DNA from: Dastarcus helophoroides
Taxonomy: Eukaryota; Arthropoda; Insecta; Coleoptera; Bothrideridae
DNA length: 64,000 nucleotides
Direction of reading: 5' to 3'
Assembly: GCA_028583605.1 (NCBI GenBank)
Contig: CM053326.1
Coordinates: forward strand, 37,046,931-37,110,930
Within the stretch, counting starts at the first letter, position 1. Each line of letters opens with the position of its first letter. A program made the translations under genes and the position numbers. The notes beneath the pieces were generated by a model. That model saw only the letters and a list, made by a program, of their open reading frames with translations, was not told the origin of the DNA and searched no databases. Of this stretch, positions 11,151 through 22,799 are shown piece by piece.

Positions 11151-12119
11151 ACTCTTTTGAACGTGATTTCCAACAGACCCCTTTTTGAAGTTTTGACTTG
11201 TTTTGAAAATTGCAACTTTTCTCAAAATTTCGACTTATTTTCAAGAGTTTGACTTCTTTTCTAGATTTCGACCTATTTTTAAAGGTCGCCTTTTTTGTAA
11301 ATTCGCCTTGTTCGAAATTTTTTAAAATGTCGAATATTCGCGGGTTATAAATTTCGAAAGAAAAATGTTCTTAAGAGTTAATTCTTCCAAAAGATCAAAT
11401 TTACAAAATAGTTCAAATTTTCAAAAAAGCGAAATTTTCAAAAAACCAACATTTTGAAGAAAGTCGAGATTTTCAAAAAAAAGTCAAAATTTGAAAATAA
11501 AATCAAAATGTTGAAAAAAAATGGAATTTTCAAAAAATTTAGATTTTCAATCAAAGAATGTAAAATTTTCAAAAATTTTAAATCGCAATTTTCAAAAACG
11601 GGAGAATCTTTCAAAAAGTCACATTTCAAAGTCGATTCCTTTTCGAAAAAGGTCAAAACGAGAAGAAAAAACAAAATGAAATGAAAAAGGGTATATTTGG
11701 AAACTGATCAAAACTTTGCAGGTCGAAAACTTCAAAAAACGTCGAACTGTTTAGAAAAAGTAATAATTCCGAGAAGAATTCGAATTTTCTAAATATTTAG
11801 ATAAGCTAAAATTTTTTTAAAAAGTCGAAATTATCAAAGAAGTCGAAATTTAAAAAAAGACATTATTTTACAAAATGTTCAAATTTTCAAAAAAAAGGAG
11901 ATATTTTCAAAGGCCAAAACTGCCAAAAAATTCTAAATTTTCAAAAAATTCAAAATTTTCAGAAAAAGTTAAATTCACATAAACATTGAAATTTCAAAAA
12001 AAAAAATCAAAATTTTCAAAAAATATAAAAACCAGAAAAAAATCGAAATTAAAACAAAATCTTGAAATTTAAAAAAAATGGAAATGTCAAACTTTTTAAA
12101 AAAGGTTGAAATTTTGTAC

Positions 12120-12860
12120 TAGAGGAAAACTTACGTAAGTGTTCTTTAACTCATTTTTAATGGGCTTTAGGGTTTTAATGTTGAAAAAAAGTTACCTGCT
12201 CATCTGCAGTTACTGATCATCAAACTTAAGTAATCGAACTTTTCAAAAAAAAATCCCCATTTTCAAAAAAGTTGAATTTTCTGGAAAACTCTAAACTTTC
12301 AAGAGAAGAAATTTTATAAGAAATTTCGAAAAAATACTAAATGTTTGAGAAAAAACCGAAAGTATTAAAAAAAAGTCCAAATTACTGCAAGGATTCGAAA
12401 TTTTGAAAAATAAAGTCTACATTTATAAATAAAATTGTTATTTTGAAAAATTCAACCTTAAAAAAACTCGAAACCATCAAAAACAGTTGAAATTGTTAAA
12501 AAAAGCTGAAATTTGAAAAACACTCGACATGTTCCATCTAATTTTCAAAACAAGTTCCAAATTTTCGAGACAAAAATGAAAATTACCAACAAAAAAATCA
12601 AAATTTTCAAAAAAGTCTAAATTTTGAAAAAATGTGGACTATTTTAATGAAGCAATCGAAATTTTGAAATAAAAGTCGCAATTTCGAGAAACCTGCAACT
12701 ATTCATAGAATATAATTTCAAAAAGGGCGAAAATTAAAAATATCGAAATTTTCAGAAAGTCAATTTTCTCTAATGCAGAAAATTTCGAAAAGTTTGAGAA
12801 AAAAAATCCGAAATTGTCACAATCTGAAAATGTTCAAAATGAAGAAGAAATTTTGTACCA
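12120..12860. repeat. Unoccupied relative of the 17.6-23.8-kb insertion site
   Basis: 12,120-12,520 is the reverse complement of about 23,855-24,200 (shared blocks include CTGCTCATCTGCA and GAAACCATCAAAAACAGTTG). 12,525-12,860 is the reverse complement of about 17,285-17,605 (shared blocks CACTCGACATGTTCCAT, CACAATCTGAAAATGTTC). The two halves are contiguous here but separated by 6.2 kb in the other copy. Confidence 0.7.
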
Positions 12861-13615
12861 GTGGAAATTTTCAAAGAAGTCAAATTTAAAAAAAAATCAA
12901 CATTTTTCAGTGCTCGAAATTTCAAAAAATCCGAAATTTTCAGAAAAAGTCCAAGTTTCCAGACCATGATCGTGAAAAAGTTGGAAATTATCAAAATTCA
13001 AAATTTTTAAAAAGTGGAATTTTCTAGACAATCGAAATTCAAAAAGGTTTATTTTTTCAGAAAAAGTCAAATTTACAAAAAAATTGCAATTTAACAAAAT
13101 CGAAATGTTTAAAAAAGATAAAAGGTCAAGAAAAAAATAGAGATTAAAACAAAAGTCGAAATTTAAAAATGGAAATGTAAGCAAACTCTTTAAAAAAGAT
13201 TAGGTTAGGTTGAATATTTGGACCAGTCGAAATTTTCAAAAAGGTCAACATTTTAAGTGATCGAAATTTCCAAAAAATTCGAAATGTTCACAAAAAGTCC
13301 AAGTTTCATGCTTGCGAAAAAAATCGAAAATAAGTGAAAATTTTCAAAAGGTAGAATGTCCAAGAAAATCGAAATTTAAAAAGGTAGATTTTTCAGAAAA
13401 AGCCAAATATACAAAAAAATTGAAATAAAAAATGGAATTTTCAAAAAAGATATAAGCTCCAGAAAAAATAGAAATTAAAACTTTTGTTTTGACGACTTTG
13501 TGATATGGACCTTTTGGTCGACATTTTTTTTAAATGAAAATTTTGGAACATGACCAAACTTTTTAAAAAAGATCGAAATTTTGAACAAACCGAAGTTTTC
13601 AAATAGGTCGAATTT

Positions 13616-13868
13616 TTGGTGGAACGGACTGGTCCTTGGTTATCTTCAGTCTTTGGAAATGTCGACTATTTAAAATGTTGATTTTTTTAAATTCGACCAA
13701 AAAATTGAAATGCAGAACTTGTCCCCTGAAACCAAGAAAGGTTAAAAAACACAACAAACGTTGCTCTAACGCGCTTCGACAGCCAAGCTGTCATCTTCAG
13801 AGAGATACTGATACTAATCTTTCTTGGTTTCAGGGGACAAGTTCTGTATTTCAATTTTTAGGTCGAAT
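13616..13868. repeat. Foldback family A copy
   Basis: Starts with GGAACGGACTGGTCCTTGG, then CTTGTCCCCTGAAACCAAG; the minus-strand hammerhead-like core is at about 13,760-13,805, and the copy closes with TTTCTTGGTTTCAGGGGAC. Stem II is GACAGC paired with GCTGTC (minus strand). The GAAA core is altered to GAAG in this copy. Confidence 0.75.
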
Positions 13869-14232
13869 TTAAAAAAATCAACATTTTAAATAGTCGACAT
13901 TTCCGAAGACTAATTTCAAATAAAAACGAAATTTAGAAAAATTTTCAGAAAAACGTGAATTAAAAATATAACAAGATCGAAACTCCGACAGAATTGAAAT
14001 ATTTAATAAAGATCAAATGATCAAAATATTTTTAAATTTTCAATAAAGTCGAATTTTTCAACGAGAAAGTAAAATTTCTCCAAAATAAGTCGAAATTTAC
14101 ATTTAAAAAAATATTAAGTCCATATTTCCACAAAAATTAAAATTCTGAAAAAAATCAAAAAAGTCAACCTTTTCATCATAGAATTTTACCTGCACGAAAA
14201 TAAATTCTAACTAATTATGTGAACAATTTAAA

Positions 14233-14440
14233 TACAAATCTTGTCCCCTGAAACTAAGAAAGATTAAAAAACACAACAAAGGTTGCTCTAACGTCAGTAT
14301 CTCTCTGAAGATGATAGCTTGGCTGTCGAAACGCGTTAGAGCAACCTTTGTTGTGTTTTTTAATCTTTCTTGGTTTTAGAGTACAAGATTTGTATTTCAA
14401 TTTTTGAAGATAACCAAGGACCAGTCCGTTCCATCAAAAT
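14233..14440. repeat. Foldback family A copy, best preserved core
   Basis: The left arm begins CTTGTCCCCTGAAACTAAG and the right arm ends GGACCAGTCCGTTCC. The + strand core at 14,301-14,344 has CTCT, CTGAAGA, a GATAGC/GCTGTC stem, GAAACGCGTT and AGAG in order. See findings for the hammerhead-like reading. Confidence 0.8.
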
Positions 14441-14514
14441 TCTGTGAACGACAACTCGAACTTCCGAACTTTGTAAGCACAATTGTTCGAATTTCACCAC
14501 AAGCTAACAGTCCA

Positions 14515-15790
14515 TTCAAAAAGTCCATAGGATGACACATAGATGGCGTTACTAGAATTTTTTCCATATGATTTTTATTTAGTACTAACCTTTCAAACGA
14601 TACGTGTATAAATTTGACAGCAATCTGACTATTGATTCGTGAGTTATAGCATTTTGTGTGAAGCAACTTTTGTTATTGAAAAAAAAATGGAAAAAAGTGA
14701 ATTTCAAGTTTTGATAAAGCATTGCTTTTTGATGAAAAAAATACAGTGAAAACCAAGCAATGGCTTGATAAACATTATCCGAACTCTGCTGCATCGAGAC
14801 AAATGGTAGAGAAGTGGATTGCTGAATTTAAACGTGGTCGTACCAGCACAAATGATGCAGAGAGCAGTGGACGCCCAAATGAGGCTGTTATTCCAGAAAA
14901 CATTTAAAAAATACACAAATTGGTTATGAACGATCGCAAATTGAAGATGCACGAGCTAGCTGACATTGTAAAGATATCAGATGGTAGTGTTTTTACCATT
15001 TTACACGAACATTTGGGTATGCGAAAGCTCTGTGCAAAGTGGGTGCCGCGTGAGCTCACAGTCGACCAAAAACAACAACGAATCGATGCTTCAGAGGAGT
15101 TTTTGGCGCTGTTAAACCGCAATAAAATGGAATTCTATCGTCGATATGTGACAATGGATGAGACATGGCTTCCCTATTACACACCAGAATCCAAAAGACA
15201 GTCAGCTGAGTGGACAGCAGTCGACGAACCGAATCCAAAGCGAGCAAAGACGCAACAGTCGAGCGGTAAGGTGATGGCTTCTGTATTTTGGGATGCGAAC
15301 GGAATAATATTCATCGACTATATCCAAAAAGGAACCACCATCAACAGCGAATATTACTGTGCACTTTTGGATCGATTGAAGGCTGAAATCGCAAAGAAAC
15401 GGCCACATTTGCAAAAGAAAAAAGTGTTGTTTCACCAAGACAATGCACCGTGTCACAAATCGATGAAAACGATGGCAAAATTGAATGAATTGGGCTTCGA
15501 ATTGCTTACCCACCCACCGTATTCTCCAGATTTAGCCCCCAGCGACTTTTTCCTGTTTTCAAATCTCAATAGAATGCTTGTTGGAAAGAAATTTAAGTCC
15601 AGTGATGAAGTAATCGCTGAAATTGAGGCCTATTTTGACGAGAAAGAGAAATCGTACTATAAAAGTGGTATCAAAAAGTTGGAAAATCGCTATACTCGTT
15701 GTATTGCCCTCGAAGGCAACTATGTTGAATAATAAAATTGAGTTTTGTCAAAATGTTTTTTTTTCTTACTCATCCTAGAGACCTGGTATA
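14515..15790 (+). mobile_element. Mariner-type transposon, nearly complete transposase
   Basis: Contains an almost full-length mariner transposase. Candidate short inverted ends are GTCCATAGGATG on the left and GTCTCTAGGATG (right, reversed), matching at 10 of 12 positions. The TA duplication is not clean, so the edges are approximate. Confidence 0.75.
14687..15732 (+). pseudogene. Mariner transposase, two inactivating changes
   Basis: Translation from ATG 14687 gives MEKSEFQVLIKHCFLMKK. A one-base loss in the following A-run (14,735-14,741) shifts frame to NTVKTKQWLDKHYP, and a single TAA stop at 14,905-14,907 replaces what is usually Lys (PENI-stop-KIHK). From there 270 codons are open to EGNYVE and stop. 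The first catalytic Asp is in VTMDETW, the second in FHQDNAPCHKS, the third in YSPDLAPSDFFLF, with 34 residues between the last two. All catalytic residues are intact, making this the youngest-looking of the four DD34D mariners here. Confidence 0.9.
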
Positions 15791-16890
15791 CTAGATGTTT
15801 AATAAAAAATTAACTCTTTGACAAAGTATTTCCAAAAGGGATAAGCTTCTATTCGGATCAGTTGTTATCAAGATAGTATCGAGTATCGGTGGTCATTGAT
15901 CACATACGTATACACAAACCAACTGACGGAAATGCATGACGTTTTTCAATGGCGAATTCAGAAGATAATAACAATTTAAAAATAATAGCAAATGGCATCA
16001 TTGTTTAGAGAAAAGTTTCCCCTTTTGAAAATGGAATATGGAAACAAAGCTTCATTATTATTAAATCAATAATACGTTTTATCGTGAAAATTCGAATTTT
16101 TGCATTAGTGGACAATAGAGCAAACCACGACCGTCATAGTTGTGTGCAATCCAACTTATCAAAGCTGATTTATATCATATAAAGAAAGGAATTTTAAAAA
16201 TGCAACGAAAAGTTATAAAACTGTTTTAAATCGAACTTACGGTTAAGTTTCTATGGAACAGAAAGCCATTATTTATCAGTTAAACAAGTCATTTAAAACA
16301 TTTTGTTGTTGCCTTTGTTATCGCGTGTCTGGCACTAAAAAGGGAATTAATAATTAACACTCTTTACGATTAGGTGCCTGAAATAAATTCATGAGATTAA
16401 ATTTACAATTCAATCTTTCAAGCTGAAGATATATGAAATAATTAAAAGAACAGCGGTTAAACAATGTGTTTGTGGGGCGTTTTAAAGATGTTAAATTTGT
16501 ATCTGTAGAAACATGATATGTCTTAAGCATTGCGTTCATTTCGTTACTTTCCTTTTTTGTCGTAGCACTTCATTAAAATTATAAAATACGTCTGCTGTAT
16601 ATGTATATACTTATACAATATATTTATGTCCAGATACACGATCCGCTTGACGTAAAGAGCACTCAGAATAGAAATAAATGAAATAATCACAATAATCAGC
16701 TCAGTACCGGATTAAACATGTACCAAGGATTAGCAAATGCTCTAGGGCCCGCGTTTTGAGGGACCCTGCGACACGCGTCTGTGTACAAAAAAAATTTGTT
16801 AAGTAAGAATAAATGTCTACCCAACTAGGCAGGTGAAACATTCACTTTTGACACGCAACTACTTTCTTTACAGAGTTAAAAAAATCATTT
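15790..16890. other. Gene-free AT-rich stretch
   Basis: No coding, tandem or inverted structure recognised. Confidence 0.35.
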
Positions 16891-17269
16891 TTTAGTTGAA
16901 TTAAAAGTGCGATTTTTTAATCTTTGTAAATTTAAATTTCTACTCTTTCCCAAGTTTTGACTTTTTTTCAAAATTTGAACTTTTTGAAGTGAAAACTTCT
17001 TTAGGCGCGCTAAGCGATAAACGCTTGGATTTGCCTTATATGTAATATAGATATATAGGTTTTGCGTTACCAAAAAAACGCTATTTGAACTACTGGTCGA
17101 TTGCTCTAACATTGCGCCACTCTGGACATTTCGTAAAACCTTTACCACACTCGGATAATCCGACATCCAATCCGAAAAATTAGTACCTTGAAAACATATT
17201 TTTTTGAAATAATCTTGCAATTTGCTATATCATAGTTTTAAGTTTTCACTTCTGTCGGTAGTTTCCATA

Positions 17270-17609
17270 ACTGTCTAATTTTTTTCAAAATTTCTTCTTC
17301 ATTTTGAACATTTTCAGATTGTGACAATTTCGGATTTTTTTTTTCAAACTTTTCTGCATTAGAAAAATTGACTTACTGAAAATTTCGATATTTTTAATTT
17401 TCGCCTTTTTTGAAAATGTATTTTATGAATAGTTGCAGTTTTCTCGGAATTGCGATTTTATTTCAAAATTTCGATTATTTTCATTAAAATGTCCACATTT
17501 TTTCAAAATTTGGACTTTTTTAGAAAATTTTGATTTTTTTTGTTGATAATTTTCATTTTCCTCTCGAAAATTTCTGTTTTGAAAATCAAATGGAACATGT
17601 CGAGTGATT
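17270..17609. repeat. Minisatellite flank, left host sequence of the 6.2-kb element
   Basis: T-rich AAATTTCGA-type units; reverse complement of 12,525-12,860. It ends at the TTCAA target duplication (17,610-17,614). Confidence 0.6.
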
Positions 17610-17614
17610 TTCAA

Positions 17615-18690
17615 AGGCCATAGGACGATTAGTATAGTGAATAGGCCCCAGAAGGATATCTGGATCATCTTCTAAAGGTGTATTGCTACTAATAAGATAC
17701 TTTAATTATGCAAGTTTCTGATCTCTGTCTATTTTGGTTTTTGGAAAAAATCAAAAAAACCGAAAAATAGAAAAATATTTTTTTCTCAAAAGCTACTTAA
17801 GCGATTTAAATAAAATTTTGACATATTATAGAGCTGTATAAAAGCTGTATTAAAAAAATATATTAACCCAAAATCTTTATGCTATTTAGGAAAAAGGGGC
17901 AATTTTTTTCGAAATTATTTTTTTTCTTTATGATAACGTTCTAGAAGATTTTGAAATAAACTTTTTTTATGTCATTTTTTGATGTAGAATAACCTTGCAA
18001 ATTCTGAAACTGATCAAAAAGGTACGCCATATTGAAAAAAAATAAAAACCAATACTCTCAGGTAAAAATTTATTTATTTTAATTTCAGTAATATTGGGAT
18101 CATCTCTGAAAAGTATATTCCTGCTAATAGGATAGTTTGATCCTGCAAGTTGCAGAATTCTGTTTATTGTCATTTTTGAAAAAATCGGAAAAAACAAAAA
18201 AAAGAGGAATTTTTTTTTCAAAAACTGCATTAAACCGATTTCAGTGAAATTTGGAAACATTATAAAGATATAGAAATACTTTGCTCAGAAAAATACTAGC
18301 TCTTAACTTTAATAAAAATTGTTAGAAACAGTCAATCTTTTGCAATTTTTTTTTCCTTTATGGTACGTTCTAGAACAGTTTTAAAGTTGACTTTCCTAAT
18401 ATGTTTTTTGATATAAAATAATATCTCGAATCTTAAAATTGATTAATAATGTATAAATAACAATCGATTAATTTCATTATTTTTCATATCATTAAAACAA
18501 CAGAAACAAAACATCCAAAAAAAGTATATGAATATTACTAAAATATTAAAATATTTAAGAATTAATTAAAACTATACTAGCAAAGATGTCAATAATTCCA
18601 GTTAAAATATCCCTTTGCATTTTAAAATATCAATATAACATGTGCATACAATTATTTATCAATATGTTTAATATTAACTTAATCAGAATT
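17615..18690 (+). repeat. Left terminal inverted repeat of the 6.2-kb element
   Basis: Reverse-complement partner is at about 22,800-23,849. It also has internal near-duplication: the CTAATAAGATA...TGCAAGTTTCTGA and CTAATAGGATA...TGCAAGTTGCAGA blocks at about 17,690 and 18,125 suggest an internal repeat of about 430 bp. Confidence 0.7.
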
Positions 18691-19403
18691 TAGAATCAGT
18701 TTGCATTTTGATTCCACATTTTGCAGGTGTTTTTTTTTTCAATAATTTCGAACAAAGGCAAAATCTCAATGTATTGCTTTTAAATCTAGACATGTTTTAT
18801 TTACTCCGTAGTAGTTCAGGAAAAATAGATGAAAAATCACCCCTGTTGCAAAAAAACTAAATACTACATTTTTATTTTAGAAATATCACTTCACTTACGT
18901 TTAACAAATAAATTTATGAAGTTCCCTGCCAAGATCGTGTGTGGGGAACGGCCGCTATATTGATTTGAAGATGGAAAATTTTGTTTCTTTGCCAATAATT
19001 TCCACAATTTTGATCTAACAAAAAATGTTTTTAATAAAAGTCGGAGAACTTTACATTTTCTACAAAAAAGTTATTAATCATTTTCTTTTAGAGTTAGTCG
19101 TTATTGAGAAAATGCCTCACGAACAGCGTACTTTCGGGTAGTCTCACTCATTTCTGCACCACCCAAAATGTACAGATTTTGGCCTGTCCTTTTTGAACGA
19201 TATCCTCAGTAGGTCTAATCTACTTCACCTCTTCCGTTGAATTTGAGATTTTTTTGGCGGGAGGAGCTGTTTTTGTTGGTTTAAATGTTACGTTTCTGAG
19301 TTAATTATCATTCACCTTCGTCATCGTTATCGTCGTTTACACGTTGACGGGATCTAAATGAATAAATGTCTAAAACGAGATCGTATTTTATACATTTTTA
19401 CTA

Positions 19404-20688
19404 CCAGGTGTTGGAATTAGTTTTAAAGGTTTTTTTTCGAAATTTGAGGCTTTACTGAGCAAAAATGGTTACAAATCGATTATTCAGAGTATTGTCCATC
19501 GCTAGCCACTACTTCTTTCCCATCTTTCTGTCAATTTTCGGATACCAGCTCGGAAGAACAGTTCGTCTTTTGATGCGATCCATGTATCGATCCATTTTTT
19601 CGTTTCCTCGTAAGAGGTTAAGTGCTGGTCAGCCAAGCCATGTGCCATCAATCGGAACAAGTAGTAATCGGACGGGGCAATATCTGGGGAATACGGCGGG
19701 TGCGGTAAAACATCCCATTTCAACGTTTCCAAGTACTTTTGACGGGTTTTGCGACATGAGGACGAGCGTTGTCATGTTGCAAAATGACTTTGTCGTACAG
19801 CTGCTCGAATTGCGGCCGTTTTGCCTTCAATGCCCGGCTCAAACGCATCAATTATGTTCGGGAGAGGTCTCCGGTGATGGTTTCGTTCGGTTTGAGCAGC
19901 TCATAATAAATGACGCCCAGCTGATCCCACCAAATACAGAGCATGAGCTTGGATCCATGGATATTCTGTCTTGGCGTTGATGACGATGTGTGGCGGGGTA
20001 TCCATACGATTTTTTACGTTTGGAGTTATCGTAATGGCTCCACTTTTCATCGTCAGTGACGATGCGATTCGAAAAACCTTTCCTTTTTTGACGCGCGAGC
20101 AGCTGTTCCTACGTCATAAGCCGCCTCTCCACGTCTCTCAGCTTCAGCTCGTATGGCACCCAATTTCCTTGCTTCTGAATCATACCCATGGGTTTGAGAC
20201 GTTTGCCGACTGTTGACAAGTCAACTCCCAATGATACGGATAATTCTTGGAGCGTTTGACACGGATCTTCGTCGAGTAACGCCCCCAATTCTTCGTCTTC
20301 AAACTTTTTCGGCTGACAGGGACGTTCCTTGTCATCGGTGTCAAAATCACCACTTTTGAAGCATCGAAACCAATACTCACATGTCGAAATCGATGGAGTA
20401 TAACCCCCGTAAGCTTCCTCGAGCAGCAAACGACTCGCAGCAGCAGTTTTCTTCAAATGGAAGCAGAACAATAAAGCTTTCCGCAAATTGCGTTTATTCG
20501 GCACGAAAGTCGACATATTGAATGATCTTGGAATGTATGTTGTTTAGACTTGCGCAAGATGACACATAATGACAATCCAAGCTATAATATAGTGCTTTGG
20601 CGCGAATATAGTTTTAGAGTGCCCACATGCAACATACGTTTACAACGAGATCTCTTAGAAAACCTTTAAAACTAATTCCAACTCCTAA
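19404..20688 (-). mobile_element. Mariner-type transposon with TA duplication
   Basis: The left end CCAGGTGTTGGAATTAGTTT and the right end in reverse TTAGGAGTTGGAATTAGTTT both continue TAAAGGTTTT. TA flanks both (19,402-19,403 and 20,689-20,690). It is nested inside the 6.2-kb element. Confidence 0.9.
19480..20516 (-). pseudogene. Mariner transposase (DD34D), frameshifted
   Basis: The minus strand opens at 20,516 with MSTFVPNKRNLRKALLFCF and is open for 135 codons. This covers the paired helix-turn-helix region (SISTCEYWFRCFKSGDFD, DPCQTLQELSVSLGVDLSTVGKRL) up to WVPYELKLRDVERR. The catalytic core is then broken, with the third motif recovered in 19,502-19,732 (HPPYSPDIAPSDYYLF). A last frame change near 19,510 is needed to reach the normal C-terminus, which would end at 19,480. 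Not functional. Confidence 0.85.
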
Positions 20689-20689
20689 T

Positions 20690-21425
20690 AATTTTAGTAA
20701 AAACAAACAAATCACAGTATGTAATTAGGAGATTCTTGGTATCTTAAGGCCCTACTAACTATGCAAGGAATACTACTAGATTTGTGTCGACATACGATAC
20801 CGTTGAAACCTTTATTCATACCCCAATGCTTAAAACCTTTGTAGAAACTCTCATAATTATTTTTTTGATCACGACATGAAAGTAAATTACTAGATGAAGA
20901 ACATAACATCAAGACCAATAAAAACATTGGTGTCAATAAATTACGAATTTAACCAAAGAGGGAATAGTACATTAGGCATCTTGGCAAAATTAATTTAAAA
21001 AACGCATCACATGTTATACCTTTTAGGTGATGTTGAAATCAATGCGAATATCCAAAAGTATAACATTTTCCCAGTAACGATTAGATCTACGAAAAAATGG
21101 CAAATAACTTCTTTGAATCAAATTCTAAGCTTTCCAACTTTTATAAAAAAACATTTTTTTGTTAGACTAAAATTGTGTTAGTTGTTGACAAAAAAAAACA
21201 AAATTTTCCATTTTAAGTTAATATGCTGGCCAATCCGCATATGATCTTAGTAGGGAACTATCTGTACTTATTTGTTAAATCGAAGTGAAGACATTTCTAA
21301 AAAAAGTTTAGTATTTAATTATTTTGTAATAAAAATCCATTTTTCCTTGGCTATAAGAGCAATCCATATTTCTATAAATCTAAGCTCTAAAAAATCGAAG
21401 ATAAACAAAATTGTATTATTAGTAT
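20690..21425. other. Interior of the 6.2-kb element, no gene seen
   Basis: AT-rich, with only short chance frames. No polymerase, integrase or capsid-like motif was recognised. Confidence 0.4.
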
Positions 21426-21563
21426 TGTTACGGGCTTATCGGTTCGAATTGATTACCACGTGAATTACATCACTTTATTACCAAACTTAACTTGGATCAC
21501 CACAATTGAACAATTCACTCACTTATTGTTAACTTCTACTAACTCACTAATTACACTGACTCT

Positions 21564-21602
21564 AACTGACTGACTTGAGGGAAAGCTGACCGCCTTTTAT
21601 AG
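21564..21602 (-). promoter_or_regulatory. TATA box and initiator of the LTR-like sequence
   Basis: On the minus strand TATAAAAG (21,594-21,601) is followed, with the A of the initiator 31 nt from the first T, by TCAGTCAGTT, which contains the insect initiator TCAGT. The geometry is that of a standard RNA polymerase II core promoter. Confidence 0.6.
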
Positions 21603-21616
21603 TTTTGGCCCCCGGC

Positions 21617-21762
21617 TTCTAGAACTTTTCGGCAGATAATAGGCCCCCGGCCTCTAGAACTTTTCAGCAGATAAGGCTTATCGTTCCCGAAATTTCTGGA
21701 ACGCTTATCTGCCATTTGTTTCGTTATCGCGGCCGCTTTCCCCTTATCAGATCCTTCTAGAA
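21617..21762 (-). promoter_or_regulatory. Cluster of heat-shock-element-like sites
   Basis: TTCTAGAA at 21,617-21,624 and 21,755-21,762, CTCTAGAA at 21,652-21,659 and TTCTGGAA at 21,694-21,701 all fit TTCnnGAA or a near variant. All lie directly upstream of the minus-strand TATA box. Confidence 0.45.
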
Positions 21763-22049
21763 ACTTTTTTATTTACTAAATTAAACAATTCTATTCTAAA
21801 TTCTATTCCATCTATTTACATTCCATTACAGTATATTTGATAACTAAATAAATGTTTTTAAAAGGAAATATTCTAAACTATTTTTTGATGACTAAAAGAA
21901 AAACGTCGTGTGTCAAAATAATGTTGACGACTAAAAAAACGACGTTCCACCTTCCACTGATACCATTGATCTTTGAGGGGGTATCCGTTGCAACTGCTGA
22001 TGCACAGTAAGTATCACAATATTGAAAAATCAATGAGAAGTATACTTGA

Positions 22050-22312
22050 ATTTTGGTAGAACGGACTAGTCCTTGGATATCTTTAAAAATTGATACACAG
22101 ATCTTGTTCCCTGAAACGAAAAAAGATTAAAAAAAACACAACACTGCTTCAACGTGTTTCGATAGCCAAGGTATTATCTTCAGAGAGATACTCAGTACTG
22201 TGCAATATCACTTTGAAGATGATAGCTTGGCTATTGAAACGCGTTAGAGCAACTGTTGTGTTTTTTAATCTTTCTTAGTTTCAGGGGACAAGATTTGGGT
22301 ATCAATTTTTTA
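22050..22312. repeat. Foldback family A copy
   Basis: Both arms are present, from GGTAGAACGGACTAGTCCTTG through CTTGTTCCCTGAAACG to TTTCTTAGTTTCAGGGGACA. The central cores on both strands are degraded (TTGAAACGCG on + and GAAACACG on -). Confidence 0.7.
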
Positions 22313-22799
22313 GGTACTCTTGAATGTTAATAATTTTACTTAACATATCCTTTTTCGCTTTAACTTCAAAACATCGATACATCAGATCAATCATAATCAA
22401 TTTTAATTTCTTAAACTATAAAATTGCAGTTTAGAAAATTCTGTTCTATACACCATGACCATCGCGTCGGTTGCTCTACTATCGATAAATACCAAAAACT
22501 TGATTTTTCGCCATAAAATTAAAGTTAATATCTTAGATAACTGATGTCTACCAAATCAGTTGTAATATATCATTTTGGAGAGAAGAGGGGGTTTTTTCTA
22601 AACAGATTATCATTTGCTACAAGTTGAAACGGTTATTAATTCAAAAATTCCCCATTGAATCACGTCTTTCCATCCGTCGATCTATGTGTACGTTTCTGAT
22701 CATGCGACAGGTCGCAATTTTTGACTTATTTTTGATATTCATGTTTTTATGGTTTTCTAAGAATAGAAGCCCATTGATTTTGGAAGGAAACGCTTGAAT

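Larger units (their letters stand above)
11150..14200. repeat. Longest AAATTTCGA minisatellite tract, orientation switch near 11.34 kb
   Basis: About 3 kb of imperfect units. The T-rich orientation (TTTTTGAAAATTTCGAC) runs to about 11,330 and the A-rich orientation (GTCGAAATTTTCAAAAAA) after it. A family A copy (13.6-13.87 kb) and a segment related to the host site of the 17.6-23.8-kb element (12.12-12.86 kb) lie within. All open frames here are repeat artefacts. Confidence 0.6.
21426..22006 (-). mobile_element. LTR-like sequence (probable solo LTR), minus strand
   Basis: Ends are TGTTACGG on the left and GATGCACA on the right of the + strand, giving TG...CA termini. On the minus strand it has the order of an LTR: heat-shock-like elements, TATA box, initiator, AATAAA (21,474-21,479 reversed), then the TAACA end. 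No primer-binding site, gag-pol or clear target duplication was found, so both the right boundary and the solo-LTR reading are tentative. Confidence 0.5.

Noticed and set aside
11438..13184. Phe/Leu/Ile-rich or Lys/Asn-rich open frames of 70-95 codons on both strands
   Set aside because: Biased composition from the AAATTTCGA minisatellite. Present in several frames at once, without domain similarity.
17030..17130. tRNA-like sequence on the minus strand (GTGGCGCAATGTTAGAGC, then GTAGTTCAAATAG)
   Set aside because: A- and B-box-like motifs are present, but they are too close together, with no anticodon arm and no pairing acceptor stem. At best it is a fragment of a tRNA-derived repeat.
19465..20216. 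Plus-strand open frames of 171 and 81 codons
   Set aside because: Shadows of the minus-strand mariner transposase; no similarity of their own.
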